A stretch of 64,000 bases of DNA from Coccinella septempunctata (lineage: Eukaryota > Arthropoda > Insecta > Coleoptera > Coccinellidae), in NCBI RefSeq assembly GCF_907165205.1, contig NC_058195.1, positions 32,074,936 through 32,138,935 on the forward strand, read 5' to 3'. The notes under the pieces were generated by a model. That model ran no database searches. It worked only from the letters and a program-made list of their open reading frames with translations, and was not told the DNA's origin. Positions 33,580 to 45,977 of the stretch are shown here, in pieces (position 1 is the stretch's first letter; every line of letters starts with the position of its first letter). A program made the position numbers and the translations under genes.

Positions 33580-34880
33580 CGTGAGTTCGTTGATCGAGAA
33601 ACCCTGCGGTTGCATCCTGAGTCTTCCTGTGAGATCTTCGAGCGTTTTTCCTACTGTGTTCGACTCGTGGGTGTTTCCAACGAGTTTATCGGCAAGTGCT
33701 CACCCAACTCCCAGTGGTGAACCCCGGTAACGGTCTTGGACCGGCTAACGGGTAGGCGCGCACTCAGGTCAGGCATTAAGTGGCTCACACATCGGCGGTA
33801 TATAAAGGTCTGGTATACCGGTGGCCCACCTCCACGCCTGAGTAGTAGGGGGTACCGAGCTTCGTCGGTCCAGATTTGCAGAGTCACGGATCGACGCATT
33901 TTGGGTGTGGATTGCGTTTCCTCTTTACACAGCTGGTGAGTTTTTTATATTCCACCAGTGATCCACACCATACTAGAGTGAGTGGGTTGCGCTGAGGTGC
34001 GATGGTACTCTGCCAATGCGGCAAGGAGTTCCCCTCCGACGCCAATCTAAGGACTCACATCAGGAGGCGGCGATGTCGCGGGCCTCCCTCCGACAACGCG
34101 GGTACGTGTCCAATCTGCGCGGCTGATTTCAGTACTTACACTGGTATGAGGCTGCATATGAGAAGGGCACACCCTGACTACTTAAACCAAGAGTTGGAGG
34201 ACAGGTACGAGGGTAACCGGAGAGGGGAGCCCTGGACGGATGAGGACTACGTCGAGCTTGCTCGGCGGGAACTCACCTATTCCGGGAGGCATGTGAACCA
34301 GTTTCTCATGCCTTTCTACTCCGATCGGAATCTTGATTTCATCAAGAACCGTCGGAGAACTCTCCGGTATAAGGAGATCCTACAGAGGCTCCGCGACGAA
34401 GGCGTAAGCGGAACTTCTCGCGAGGCTTTCGAGGTATTTCGGGAGATGAGCGAGTCGGTAGCGGAGCTGGTCACCTCTAGGGACAACCAAGTCCTGCCCG
34501 CGGGAACTCTGGTTGAGGAGGAGCTAGTCGCTGCGGGCCTCGTTCAATCGTGGGCCTATGAACCCAGACGCGGCTGAGTTCGTTCCGCAGACACGAGGTG
34601 CTATACCCGTTTCCTTCATGACTACTGGCATGACCAAGGTGGATGGTCGGAGAACGACGAGGTCTTGTATGGGCTGAGTCAAGTACCAAATGTCAGTGCT
34701 TCCAGAGAGCAGGTCAGATCTGAGGTTGACGCCTATCTGCGGTATCTGTTTCCACAGGTATCCGTCGGAGGAAGCAGAGACCGCCCGAACATCAGGAAGA
34801 GACAAAATCAACCGAGGCGGGTCCTTAATCGGGTCCAAGAACAGGCCCACCTGTTCAGGACGTGTCAGCGTCTGTATAGG
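33580..34880 (+). mobile_element. R2-4: R2-group element, 5' part with zinc fingers
   Basis: The 5' end lies against satellite CACTT at 33579. The 5' UTR is about 420 bp (33580-34001) with no clear ORF. The N-terminal ORF starts at 34002. Jockey J1 interrupts at 34881, with an 11-bp duplication GTCTGTATAGG (34870-34880 and 49934-49944). Only nine more bases of R2-4 (49945-49953) follow J1 before satellite resumes at ATAGAAGATCT. So R2-4 lacks RT and endonuclease, yet ends at the same satellite site as complete copies. Confidence 0.8.
34002..34880 (+). pseudogene. R2-4 N-terminus: two zinc fingers and Myb-like region
   Basis: ATG at 34002, open to 34577. Finger 1: LCQCGKEFPSDANLRTHI followed by a terminal Cys (C-x-C...H...C). 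Finger 2: CPICAADFSTYTGMRLHMRR-AH (CCHH). Then GEPWTDEDYVELARREL, the start of the Myb-like helix region, and DRNLDFIKNRRRTLRYKEI. Fingers plus Myb at the N-terminus are the DNA-binding part that positions R2 elements on their target. After a frameshift near 34590 the frame reads WSENDEVLYGLSQVPNVSAS to RTCQRLYR, where J1 enters; KD and a stop follow at 49945. In R2 proteins LYRK-like sequence lies just before the RT. Confidence 0.83.
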
Positions 34881-35256
34881 CATTGTTGCGTGAGAACTCG
34901 ACAAAAGCGGACGTGTTGTAAAAGAGAAAGTGGAAAAAAAGTCGAAGTGAAAGTGTACACTAGCGAAGCTACGGAATTTTTGATTCCATGAAACTTCCGA
35001 AGTTTTTTGTGAGTTCTATAAATGTATGTGTTATAGAGCGGAAATTCCTTCAAATTCAGTGTATTCAGTGTCAGAGTCCAGATCATTTCCGAGATCGCTG
35101 GTTCCACGGATATCACTGGTGAGTCGATTTATTTTTCTGATAGTATAGAAAATATATAACTTAGCCACATAGCTTAATAGTAATATAGTAGTGAGGATTT
35201 CCAGTATTCATTATTATTCCGAAATACCTCATATAGTTCAATACGGACAAAAAGCC

Positions 35257-35450
35257 ATGTCGGAGGTTTCAGACAATGAGAGCTCCTACATGGAAGCTAC
35301 GGACACCGAAGAATTCAGCGATGGAGATGCAGAGGAGCTTGTAAGGCTCAAAGAAGAGAATGGGCAGTTGAAGGCTAAAATAAATAAACTGACTGAAACC
35401 GTGTCTCAGTTGGTCGGGGAGATCCGGCTCTTGAGAGAGGAAGTTAACAA
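35257..35450 (+). pseudogene. J1 ORF1 N-terminus with coiled coil
   Basis: ATG 35257: MSEVSDNESSYMEATDTEEF, then VRLKEENGQLKAKINKLT and VSQLVGEIRLLREEV, with heptad spacing of Leu/Ile typical of a coiled coil. J2 shares the first 30 residues but has lost the coiled coil. LINE D sequence takes over near 35450. J1 resumes at about 40615. Confidence 0.75.
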
Positions 35451-35454
35451 GAAT

Positions 35455-36063
35455 ACGAAAGAATACGACATACTAAAAGAATATAACTTAATTGTTAAAG
35501 AAAATAATAAATTATTAAAAGGACAATTGAACAACAGTAATAAAAAAAATTAAACACAATACTCTGACATCGTCAAAACAAGAACTCAAAGAAGCAACGT
35601 CAACCAAGAAACCATAGTCCCAAAGGTAGTAGTTCAAAGATCCTATACCCCCGACAAATCTAACCAAAACAATGATAACCTGAAAATTAAATCACAACAA
35701 GAGAAGAATCCATCTAATGCACCACCCAAACATCACAATGAGGAAATATCCGAATCTAAAAGAGAAACAAATACACAACATGAATCAGACTTCATAGAAG
35801 TACATAAAAGAAGACGCCACACAAAAAAAAGGTTAGGAACGGGAAAAGCCTCCGACGAAGTTATTAAATCTGGTTTCGCAGGCCCTGAAAGAAAAGTTGG
35901 GCTAAATATATATAGAGTAAACAATCATGTGACAAGTGAAATGGTTCAAGAGCATATCAAAAAACAACCTGGCTTCGAAAATAACAGTAACCGAACTACA
36001 AACAAAACCAGGACAACTGAAAAGTTTCTGTGTAACAGACCCCCTAACTAGAAAAGACCCTAT
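35455..36063 (+). pseudogene. LINE D ORF1, damaged
   Basis: Asn/Lys-rich start (NNKLLKGQLNN), an in-frame stop at 35551, then QYSDIVKTRTQRSNVNQET, ESDFIEVHKRRRHTKKRLGT and KVGLNIYRVNNHVTSEM. A frameshift near 35980 leads to LKSFCVTDPLTRKDPMY. Solo LTR K enters here. After K, DPSFWPPNVGIRRF completes ORF1 (37598 onward). The C-terminal pattern WPxNVxIRRF is typical of ORF1 of esterase-less CR1/Jockey-type elements. Confidence 0.72.
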
Positions 36064-36067
36064 GTAT

Positions 36068-37593
36068 TGTGATAGACTTTTCGTACTCTGGCAGCTCCTT
36101 ACGGTTGCTCGGGCGCCAGTGGGGCAATCAGTCAAACCCCACGTCTCTCACAGAATCTCCAAAGAATTGGAGAGCCCGGGCAGACTTGAGTATCAGTGGA
36201 GAAGGGTATCGATGAAGACTAGGGCGGTAGCGTCTTCTAAGTGTCTGCTTTTCAACGGTCTTTAGGCGTCAGAAAGAGTACTTACCTCTTCTAACTAAAC
36301 TCTTAGATGAAACTGATTTAATAAATAGACTCTCACTGGCAAAATAATTGGCAACAAAAATTAATATTCAACTATTTATTTCTATTAAAATAAACTGTAC
36401 ACAAAAGAAAATAGACAGGTACACTAAATCGTGGACGTCAACGGCTGTGTCTAGTCGGCGCAGGACGGCTGGCAAAATTTCACTTCAGCAAAATGGACGG
36501 TTTGGGAAATATACGGAAGTAAGTCAAGTCTCAACCAAACCAAGTGCAAAGAAACATGCACGGTTTCGGAAAAATATTTCAACTAAGGCAAGACACAATT
36601 GAATGAAAAGTACGAACGGTTTTAAAAATAATAAACGGAATTCAGTCAGGTCAAAATTTAAAAACACCAGTTCACCGGGGTACGCACTCTATCTCTGTCT
36701 CGGTGGTTTGTCTATGATCCGGTGTCCTTCGGTCTCTCTCTCTCTCTCGGTGACCTCAAGCTGGCTGACTGTCAAACAGCGGCCACAGAGTCCGGTGGTG
36801 AGGGTATTTGACGGTTATGGAATCCCAACTCTATGCTCGGCGAATCTAACCTATAACTATAATTCAAACGGTTGGAAATCGGGATGAAACGGTCAAATAT
36901 TCAGGAATCGGAAAAATCAGGGGGGCCCAACGTCCTCCTGGGACCCAAATGCCACCCTACGGTAACGGAAAGCTATATACAGCAGAAAATGGTTAGCTCA
37001 CGGTTTTCAGCCAAGCACAAGTCTAGAGAGAATATTATTCCATAAAGGTGCAATGAAGCGGTAATAACAAATATCACTTGCCTTAGAAATTCCTTTGTGT
37101 CTCGTAAGTACGGTTTTCACTTGACAATCACCTCACTCGTTCAACTCTCAACAACGATTCATACTGATCTTGACCTTCAGCGACGGAACTCGAAGAAGTA
37201 GGTACCCCGGAAAATTGTCCCCACCATGGGTAACTCAGTGCCCCATTGGATAAACTCAAATTGTTCGGTAAATCAACGGGCTCGGAAAGAGACAGAAACA
37301 ATTGAAGAGAAGGAAAATCGGAACAAGTTGAAAGACCTTTTTCGAGTCAGAAAAAGTACGGTTTAACGGAAAGAATTCTAAAATATATGAATTCTGAAAA
37401 CAAGATATATTCGGTCTCCGCTACAAATATGGGACTGGTCGGTGGAAAACAATGACATGAAATCAATCGGTAAATCCCCCCTATGATAATTTAACGGTTT
37501 TCTTCCGAAATACTTCGATTGTCAGGTCCTATTAAGAAAGTATCGGTAGAGAAATTTCCTTTTTCGTGGCGGGGTAAAATCTGCCTCGTCACA
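36068..37593 (+). mobile_element. K: solo LTR with 4-bp TSD
   Basis: Starts TGTGATAGACTTTTCG, ends CTGCCTCGTCACA (TG...CA form), 1526 bp, flanked by GTAT (36064-36067 and 37594-37597). A second copy, K', lies inverted at 60125-61677. No internal coding region is present, so it is a solo LTR formed by LTR-LTR recombination. A 4-bp duplication suits Ty3/Gypsy best, with BEL possible. Open frames inside (36348-36887) do not look like real proteins. Excision restores D ORF1 (KDPMY-DPSFWPP). Confidence 0.9.
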
Positions 37594-37597
37594 GTAT

Positions 37598-40555
37598 GAT
37601 CCATCTTTTTGGCCCCCAAACGTTGGAATAAGAAGATTTAATTTCGAAATCCAGAAAAGAACTCACGCCGGAAATTTTTTTGGGTAGTATACAGAAATAA
37701 TGAACATCAACCAGACAAAACAACCAAAAATGAACCAAAAACCACTAAAATAAGTCTTATCCACCAAAATACCCAATCTATAGGAAATGCTTTGAATAAA
37801 TTAGAATATGGACTGAATGAACATAAAGAGTGCAAAATATTATGCATAACAGAACACTGGAAATCATACGAACAACTACCCACATTCACTATACGAAATT
37901 TCAATATAGTAGGAAGCTTCTGCAGACCTGAAGGAAAACATGGAGGTTCAGCACTATATTTTCACAACACTTAAAATTATTACAAGAACCAAATTACAAA
38001 AGTTTTCTCGAATTGGAGAGTTTGAATGCGCTGTAGGTGAATGGATCAGAAAGAGAGGAAATATAATCATTTTGGCAATATACAGACCTTCCGGCGGCAA
38101 CATCCATACCTTCTTCTCAAAATTAGATCAAACATTAAACAAAATAATACCTGAAAACAAACAAATAATGGTAGCTGGTGATTTCAACATAGAATTACGA
38201 AAAACAAATAGAGATGGAATAGAACTGATAAACCTTATGAGATCTTTCAACCTCAAACATGTCATAAATCAGGATACTAGAATTACGAATAAAACAAGCT
38301 CATCTATCGATAATATCTTCACAAATATAGAACATTGGGAAAGTTCGGTCATTAATATACATATGTCAGATCACACAGCACAAAAAATTACTTTTGCTAC
38401 AAAAGAAGTAAGGATAAATACCATCTATTTCCGAAGATTTTATGGCCAGCAAGAAAAAGATGGATTTTTGGAAAAACTATTTTACCAAAACTGGAACCTT
38501 GTGCGAGAGATAGATAGATCCGAAGTGAATAGACAATGGGATGTTTTCATGTCTGAATTCATAAATATATTCAACGAGAATTTTCCCAAAAAAACCATCT
38601 CTAAACGAAAAGCGAGCCTATATTCACAAAACGCCTGAAATTGAAAAAATTAAAAACGAATTAGACATCCTCTAAGTCTTAAGTAGAGTGAACCAACAAC
38701 ATCTTGATCTTTACCAAAAAACAAAAAAAGAATATGACAATGCATTGAAAAACCAGAGAACCAAAACATATGAGGAAAGAATAATCAAGTCAGACAATAA
38801 AGGTAAAACTATGTGGCAAATATGCAAAGAGATCACTGGCACAACAAGATCCACTGAAGATTGGCAATTGGAAGGGACACCAGAAGAAATAGCAGAAAAT
38901 TTCAACGATCACTTCAACAGCACAGTAAACACCCTCCTAAATAACATATCTACAACACCTATAGATTATTCTCACATGAAGTGTATAGAGAAGTCCTTCT
39001 ACTTGAGACCAACAACACCTTCCGAAATAGAGAACTTAACAAAAACCATCAAAAATAAATTCAGCAGCGGAGATGACGAAATTCCTATTATGATAGTCAA
39101 GTATCATTACCAGCAGTCAGCGAAATACTATCATACATCATAAATAATTCTTTCAAACATGGTATATTTCCAGATTCCTTGAAACTAGCACTCATAAAAC
39201 CAATATTCAAAACAGGCAACCCAGAACTTCTCAACAACTACAGACCCATAAGTTTACTACCAGCATTCTCCAGAATTTTTGAAGTACTAGTCTCGACAAG
39301 ACTAACTGAATACTTTAAAGAAAACAACCTTTTTTCACATACCCAACATGAATTTCTACATGGACGCTCAACACAGACTGCTATCTTTGAATTCTTGCAG
39401 TACATTTTGGAGTCACTTGAGGACAGTAAGATGGCACTGGGTATTTTCCTAGACCTCTCTAAAGCCTATGACTCATTAAACAAAGAATATCTTCTTCAGA
39501 AATTAGAGTTTTATGGAGTGAGAGGAAACACAATTAAATGTCTTGATTCATTCATGACTAATAGAAAACAAAGAGTTACCATCACACAAAATAAAAATCA
39601 ATCAAAATCAAAAATATTAATAAGAACAATAGGAATCGACCAAGGAAGCGTCATCGGCACACTCTTATTCTATATTCAGTATACCTGAACGATCTAGGCC
39701 ACATAGTACTGCAAGATTAAGGAAACAGGGTGAATTTTGTCGACGACACAAATCTATTAACCAGTGCCGAGGATTTTGAAGAGCTCTCGAGACGAGCAAA
39801 CCACATCTTCTTGAAATCAAGAACATGGTTCAACCAAAATAACCTAGTTCTAAATGAGGACAAATCAAAAATCATTCTTTTTGACACAAATAGGTCAAGC
39901 AAGGGAAAATCAGATTCAGTAACTTTATCCCACTGTAACTACCAACTATCAAACTACGTCAGATTTCTGGGAGTCTACATTGATCAATTTCTCAATTGGC
40001 GTCAACACACAGAAATCATTTCAGTGAAGTTGAGTAAAATATGCTTTGCAATAAGATCAATAGCCCAATATATGAATGAGAAAACCTTAAGAACAGTATA
40101 TTTTGGAAACTTTGAATCCACCTACAAAATGGAATAATTTTCTGGGGAACAAATGAAAACTTAGAGAAAATATTCCTAATTCAGAAGAGAGCAATTCGAA
40201 TAATTTACAAAATGAAATTTAGGGAATCATGTAGAGGAACTTTTAGACTTAGAGGAATTTTCACTGTTTATGGCCTGTATTTGTTTGAATGTCTTATGTT
40301 CTTACATAAAAATAGGAGTAGTTTCATTTCTGAGAATGTGAATAGTTACAACACAAGAAATTTAAATATAATGTTTCCAACCCATAGATTAACATTAACT
40401 GAGAAGAGCGCTGCTTATATGAGCATCAGAGCTTTCAATAAGTTGCCAAATGATGTAAAACGCAACTATGAAGCGTTCAGAAATAAAGTTAAAAATCTAC
40501 TGATTGCATTGGAACCATACAACCTCAGGGACTATTTTGAAGCTACTGAGTGAAC
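37598..40555 (+). pseudogene. LINE D ORF2: endonuclease and reverse transcriptase
   Basis: After the end of ORF1, the endonuclease runs from about 37740: SLIHQNTQSIGNALNKLE, CITEHWKS, a frameshift near 37965, IILAIYRPSGGNIHTFF, MVAGDFNIELRK, SSSIDNIFTN and MSDHTAQKI (SDH motif intact). A stop lies at 38636. RT: SSGDDEIPIMIVK, ALIKPIFKTGNP, NYRPISLLPAFSRIFE, HEFLHGRSTQTAIFE, IFLDLSKAYDSLNKEY and GSVIGTLLFY, a break near 39690, FVDDTNLL (catalytic box) and FLGVYIDQFLNWRQH. The final part at 40212-40553 (ESCRGTFRLRGIFTVYGLYL) matches C. There are at least five breaks. Confidence 0.82.
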
Positions 40556-40615
40556 TACAATTTTTTTTTGTGAATTTATCTGAAATAAAGAAATATCTTA
40601 TCTTATCTTATCTTA

Positions 40616-41842
40616 TATTAATAAAGCGCCTCAATCCCTTAGTTTTGCTGAAATTGAAAAACAGATTACGGCACAGAAATCCCCCACATTTGCAGAAATT
40701 GCAAAGCCGGTAGCGGTCCCCAAAAATTCCTCCAAAGAGGAAGTAGCTCCAGAACCGGAAAAGAAGAAAAATTTTGCAACTCAAGTTGCAAAAACCCAGA
40801 ACAGAACGCGCCGCTCACAAAACGCGCGCGTAAAGAGAGTTCATCTTCAGACGAAGAGACCGCAAAAAAAGCAACGGAGTTACCTAAAAAAAAAAAAATT
40901 CCACCCATCACGACGATGGATACACCCGTTTGGGTAGAGATCTCAAAAGCTCTCTACATGAAGAAATTCAGCTACAACAGAGCAACCGTCGTGAAAGACG
41001 GAATAAGGATCGTAGCCTCGACTGTGGACGACTACAGAAACATTACAAAATATTTTGACCAGATTGGTAAGGAGTACTTTACTTACCACATGGTGGAAGA
41101 GAAAAAGATCTACGCAATCATAAGGCATCTCCAATAGATGCTGACCTAGATATAATCAAAAATGATCTGAAATTCCAAGGAATCCATGACGCCGAGGTGT
41201 CCAGAATGACATCACATCCAATAAAACCAAAAAGTTTATACCCTTATACCTGGTCAAAACTCAGAGAAAGGAGATTTTCGAAATAAGGTGCCTCTACAAT
41301 CTCTCCATTGTAGTGGAATCAAAAAGAAGGGCAGAAAATCCAAGCCAATGCTTCAGATGCCAGAGATATGGACATGCCCAAAACAAGTGCTCTTTCCCAC
41401 ATCTTTTGCACAAAAGATTGCGAACTTACAAGAAGAGGTGAGGAGAGAAATGCCACATGCATTCTGTGCGGCGAAGAAGGCCATCCAGCAAGCTACAAAG
41501 GATGTAGCGAATTCAAATTAGTAACAAGGAAGAGGAAAACAGGCCAGAAATCGGCTCAGTAGAGCACGATTCCTCAAAAAGTCCATGCAGGAGAAAAAGA
41601 AGCCCACCCTCTCCAAAGTGGACGAAAAGAAAAAAGAAGTACCTAAACCAGTACAGAAGAAGGAGCAACAGAAAATGCCTCAAGCTAAACCTACGATCAA
41701 CAAAACAAAAGAAAACAGAAAAGTCTCTGAATCCGCCGACGATTTAGACACTTTTACTGAGAAAATTTTCAACAAAATCGTGTTGAAAATTGAAAGAGAG
41801 ATGGAGAAAAAACTCCAAGGAATGTTTAGTAAACTGAAATAA
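40616..41842 (+). pseudogene. J1 ORF1 C-terminal part
   Basis: Resumes APQSLSFAEIEKQITAQ. It then reads VWVEISKALYMKKFSYNRAT and YFTYHMVEEKKIYAIIRHL, the PRE_C2HC-type domain of Jockey gag. A one-base loss at 41130 shifts the frame. A deletion near 41398 removes the second knuckle seen in J2. CILCGEEGHPASYKGC (third knuckle) remains. The Lys-rich tail QGMFSKLK ends TAATG, with ORF2 starting at 41842 on the overlapping ATG, as in J2. Confidence 0.8.
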
Positions 41843-42878
41843 TGGAACATACAACTAGGAAAAATTCCCTTAAAATAGTCTTCTGGAACATAAACGGGGT
41901 CAGAACTCGAAAACCCGAGATAGAAGAAATAATATCAGAGAGAAAACCTGATATTATAGCCTTACAGGAAACAAGAATAAAACCAAATACGCGATTGAAC
42001 ATCATGAATTATGAGATATATAGATGTGACAGAATCGTAAACACTGGAGGAGGTGTTGCCTTACTGGTTAGACGAGATCTGAAACACTATTTCAAAGGAA
42101 GATCTGACGAGTCACAAATAGAAACAGTGACGATTGTTGCTGAAATAAATCGACAAAGAGTCGAAGTCACATCGCCATATAAAAGACCCCCAAATAACTT
42201 ATTGGAAGAAGAAATCAACAACTTACTAGATGGAACAAACCCGAAAATCTGCATCGGAGATTTTAATTGCAAATCTCCAGAATGGAACAGCAGGATGGAA
42301 AACAGAAATGGCAGAAAACTGAAAGATCTCGCTGAAAAACATGAAGCTATCGCTATTGGACCTGAAGAACCTATACCAGATATACTTGATATCGCAATTA
42401 TGAAAAATATCACTAGAGAATTCTCGATAGAGACCTTGTGGGACGGAACCTCTAACCACAACCCCATCGAATAACAATAGGAGAAGGGCCAAGAAGAACT
42501 CTAATTCAAACAAGAAAATACACCAATTGGACTAAATATAGCCATCTGATACAATCGGAGGTAACAGAAATACCAACAATCAACACACCGGAAGACCTAG
42601 AAAGAGCAGTTGATAAACTAGAAAAAAATATGCTAGATGCCTACAAAAAAAGCACAAAGAAAATATCGAGACCAGCACCGATACATCCACACGGTGATAC
42701 ACCCAGAGAAATCAGAGATCTCATCAGGGAAAATCAGAAATTAAGAAAAACATACAGGCTCAACAAAACAGATATAAATAAGAGAAATCTAAACCGACAC
42801 AGCCAAGTTCTAAAAAATGCCCTGAAGGACATGAGAACAAATAGATGGAACAAAGGAGTTCAAAAACTAAATACTATC
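41842..42878 (+). pseudogene. J1 ORF2 5' part: APE endonuclease
   Basis: MEHTTRKNSLKIVFWNINGV, IIALQETRIKPNT, NTGGGVALLVRRDLKHYF, CIGDFNCKSPEWNS and DGTSNHNPIE. The last motif has Asn where APE nucleases usually have Asp (SDH); J2 has the same. A loss of one base after NPIE shifts the frame, and eight residues are deleted before IPDILDIA compared with J2. The linker continues to 42878, where the Penelope-like element enters within KLNTI. Confidence 0.85.
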
Positions 42879-42909
42879 TTCGAAGCAATAGTGTCCTCCA
42901 CAATAACTA

Positions 42910-43630
42910 AGTCTGAGTGTGTTGTAGGGTATAGTATAAAAACAACAGCTGGATCCTTTTACTCTATATTCGGCGACGTTTCGCAGTATTATTTCAACTG
43001 CTTCTTCAGGCCTTCAAAAACAACATGTTACAGTCGCAAACGATCTAATTCATTATGCAAATTCTTTCCATCTTATATGTTCTTCTGGGTAAAACAAATT
43101 ACATACCTCTATAAAATATAACATCCTTAAGTCATTTAGAATAACATCTTCTACTACAATCATCCAAAAACTTCGTTAGAGCCAATCGGCATTTGATCAT
43201 CAACGTGTTTTCCTTCTAGAATCTCCAATTACAGAGAACAAACCAGACGAACAATGAAACATAACCACAAATAACTTTATAATTTTGACAGATTTAGGTT
43301 ATTCTTCTTCTTACAATTGGTCTATATTGATGAACCGAACACTTACAATGTTATTGTTGACTTAATATTTTAATTATTTTATTCTTCCATTCTTTTCAAG
43401 TGTTTGTATTTAATCAAAATACTATTATATAATTTGCTGAGATGTTCAGTGTCCGTTCTGAAATTGATACTGTTATTTGAATTGATGTAAATCATCTCTG
43501 AAATGTTCCTTTTTTTGTAATTTTTTTTTTCTAAAATTTTTACATTTTCAAAATAATTGCGATGGTTCATGTTGAAGAAATGAGAACACAGGGCGGTCTT
43601 ATCTTTATTTTTCACATATTTTAAATCATT
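42910..43630 (-). repeat. Inverted terminal copy of the Penelope-like 3' end
   Basis: Minus-strand duplicate of 46495-47217. It includes a minus-strand frame at 43615-43379 (HFFNMNHRNYFENVKILEKK) that is the C-terminal end of the GIY-YIG protein. A few substitutions separate the arms. The outer 31 bases (42879-42909) have no partner in the right arm. Confidence 0.85.
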
Positions 43631-43633
43631 TTT

Positions 43634-44540
43634 ATGTTGTTCAGTTCTGAGTATTCACAATATGTAAACGAGTTGCTTAAAGATGATAAGGCATACAAGT
43701 TGGTCACAAAAGATCCTACTTCTCGTTTCCAAAACAAGGCCAATACTTTGATAGATGTTCTATATGATAGTGAAGCAATCACAAAAGTAGAGAAGAAAAA
43801 GATGAAAAGATATAACTCTACAGCTCCAAGACTGTACTGCCTTAGAAAGACCCACAAGCCTGGTATACATTTGAGACCTATAGTAAGTGGAGTTGACTCT
43901 CCTCCATCAAATATAGCGCAATTCCTCCATGGTACATTGATTGGGGTAACCACACTATTCCAATACTCGATAAAAAACTCTTTCGAGTTTGCGGAACTAT
44001 CTAGGAACATCGTATTACCTCCCGGATATGTCCTGGTGTCACTTGATGTCATCTCACTCTTCACAAATGTGACAAGAATAATAGTCAAAAAAGTTATATA
44101 TGAGATGGAATGTAATATCAGCATACACACAGTTAGAAAAAAGAACCTTCCTACAGATGGTGGATTTTTTATTCGACACAAGCTATTTCATATTCGAGGG
44201 GAAAACCTATATGCAGATAGAAGGTACAACCATGGGAGGTATAGCTAGTCCTATTTTGGCGTCAATTGTGATTTGTGATGGAAGATTTAGTCACGGTGGT
44301 TATTGCGAGAATACCTTTTATCATCCCGTTTATCCGTATCTATGTGGACGATACAATAATGGCAATACCAGAGGAGAGGAAATCGGAGATTCTTGGATAT
44401 TTTAATGGTTCCGATGAGAGTATTCAGTTACCTATGGAAGAAGAAGTTGATCGCACATTACCGTTCCTAGACATGACAGTTTCGCGGACACAAGATCAAA
44501 CTTTGGAGACAAACTGGTTTGTGAAGCCAACGAGTTCAGG
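43634..44540 (+). pseudogene. Penelope-like reverse transcriptase
   Basis: YKLVTKDPTSRFQNKANTLI, APRLYCLRKTHKPGIHLRPI, NIVLPPGYVLVSLDVISLFT, a frameshift near 44100, then YMQIEGTTMGGIASPILASI, a frameshift near 44270, IRIYVDDTIMAIPE (catalytic YVDD), LPFLDMTVSR and NWFVKPTSSG. These motifs, close to telomerase-type RT, are diagnostic of Penelope-like elements. The hAT-2 insertion lies directly after PTSSG; the frame resumes at about 45978 with SRILNFLSAHSK. Confidence 0.88.
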
Positions 44541-45969
44541 CAGTGGCGGATTCTCCCACAAGCGCACTAAGCGCGCGCTTAGGGCCTCCTACTAAAGAGG
44601 GGCCCCCAGGCTCTCCGAAAAATATCCGTTTCCGTCGGACCAAAAAAAATGTTGTCAGAATCTGCACTCCACACGATCCTGCTTTCTTATCCGTTTGGGG
44701 CCTCCAACTATAGGGGGGTCCCCCGGCTCTCCGAAAAATCCCCGATTTCATGGGAAAAAAATTGTTTATGGTAAATTTGTTACAAACCTCAAAAAGTGCA
44801 CCATACCCGACCAGATCGTATTTTCTTTTTCGTTTTTACGACGCTGTTCCAATCCTACTCCTATCATTCGCATTACAATTTCGAGCTCTACTTTCTTCCT
44901 CATATATTGTGATATCTATTCCCAGATGAAATAGGGCTCATTTGTATGTCTGACAACAGTGTAGTCCCTAATTGCAGGCCTATGGACTTTGCTTTGCCCA
45001 CTATCGGGGTGAACGCTCAAAAGAAAGGAAGATCGGCCTACAAATGTATGCGAACTTTTTCCCATATTTTTTAACATATTTGAGTGTGTGACTGAGAGTA
45101 AATATGAATAGAAAGTATGAATCAGGTGCTGAAAAGCGAAGAAAACGGAGACAACGAGAGGAGCAATGTGCAACACAGAAGAATTTTTTTTATCTATAAT
45201 ATCATTTTCAGTGGCTGCTAAATCTAACTCTGTTTCAAAACAGGGAAATGAAAATTTGAACCCAGGGAGTACCATAACGCAGTTGAAGGAGAAGGAAGGA
45301 GAAAATGAAAATTGCGTACGTGACACCCCCAGCACGATTATTGTTGTCCATAAAACCCTGTAATATTGGGGATATTTCGAAAATAAAAACTGAATATACT
45401 GAGGGAAACAGAATTCATCGAAGGCAGTTGCAATAAGCAAATTTTCACAGTGAAAATCAATGGTTCGAAAGGAAGACGAAAATGGTTGATTGGTGTGATA
45501 TTGGAATGGTGCCTTAGCTGAAAGCTACAAAAATATTAGGGAGGTCCTATTGCAATTGAGTGTAAGTGATCACGAGAAACCTATAGCCAAAATAGAAGCG
45601 AAATTTTATTTCATTAAAATTAAATAAAAAAATGTTCCATTTATTTTGTTATGGTTTTCAATTTTGTTCAGTAGCTTTATGTTTTTTCCTGTAGAATAAA
45701 ATAGTTGCATTACTTTCTATTCATATATAATTTCAATTATTCAAATATGTTTATTCATTTTTCTTATTAACTTTATAACGACTCTTTATTTTTATTCGTA
45801 TTGAAATAAAGATATAAGTAAAAAGTAGCCCAACTCACTTCATAGACAATTGAATAAAAGCCCTCGGTATGTATTTATATGAAATATGTCTGTGTTCTAC
45901 ATTGTATTCTCAATAGGGGCCCCAGATTTATCTTGCGCTTAGGGCCCCAGTTAGGTTAATCCGCCACTG
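44541..45969 (+). mobile_element. hAT-2: hAT transposon remnant inside the Penelope-like element
   Basis: Ends CAGTGGCGGATT and AATCCGCCACTG are inverted repeats, and 8-bp flanks AGTTCAGG (44533-44540) and AGTTCAAG (45970-45977) differ at one base. GGGGCCCCC-like sub-terminal stretches lie at both ends. The interior has one coding trace (see next entry). This is a different family from hAT-1, although both begin CAGTG. Confidence 0.9.
45104..45360 (+). pseudogene. N-terminal remnant of a hAT transposase (tentative)
   Basis: MNRKYESGAEKRRKRRQREE at 45104, with a further stretch AKSNSVSKQGNENLN in another frame. A start of the form KYESG-KRK is typical of hAT/ZMYM-type transposase proteins in insects, from memory of the family rather than a search. 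No DDE domain or BED finger is left. The minus-strand frame over this region (44916-45440) is a shadow. Confidence 0.5.
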
Positions 45970-45977
45970 AGTTCAAG

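Larger units (their letters stand above)
35450..40615 (+). mobile_element. D: CR1/Jockey-superfamily LINE inserted in J1 ORF1
   Basis: Same family or sister of C, but nearly complete. It begins inside its own ORF1 and ends TGAAATAAAGAAATA then (TATCT)n at 40590-40612. Left flank TTAACAA (35443-35449 region) and right flank TTAATAA (40617 region) are possible duplications with one mismatch. It is interrupted by solo LTR K (36068-37593). Confidence 0.8.

Noticed and set aside
33736..33939. 67-aa frame in the R2-4 5' region
   Set aside because: No motif, and the finger ORF at 34002 starts in another frame; treated as 5' UTR.
36348..36887. Frames of 84 and 94 aa in the first half of solo LTR K
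   Set aside because: They lie in LTR sequence and are not conserved in K' as proteins.
44916..45440. 174-aa minus-strand frame in hAT-2
   Set aside because: Hydrophobic shadow frame opposite the plus-strand KYESG region; the plus strand gives the better match.
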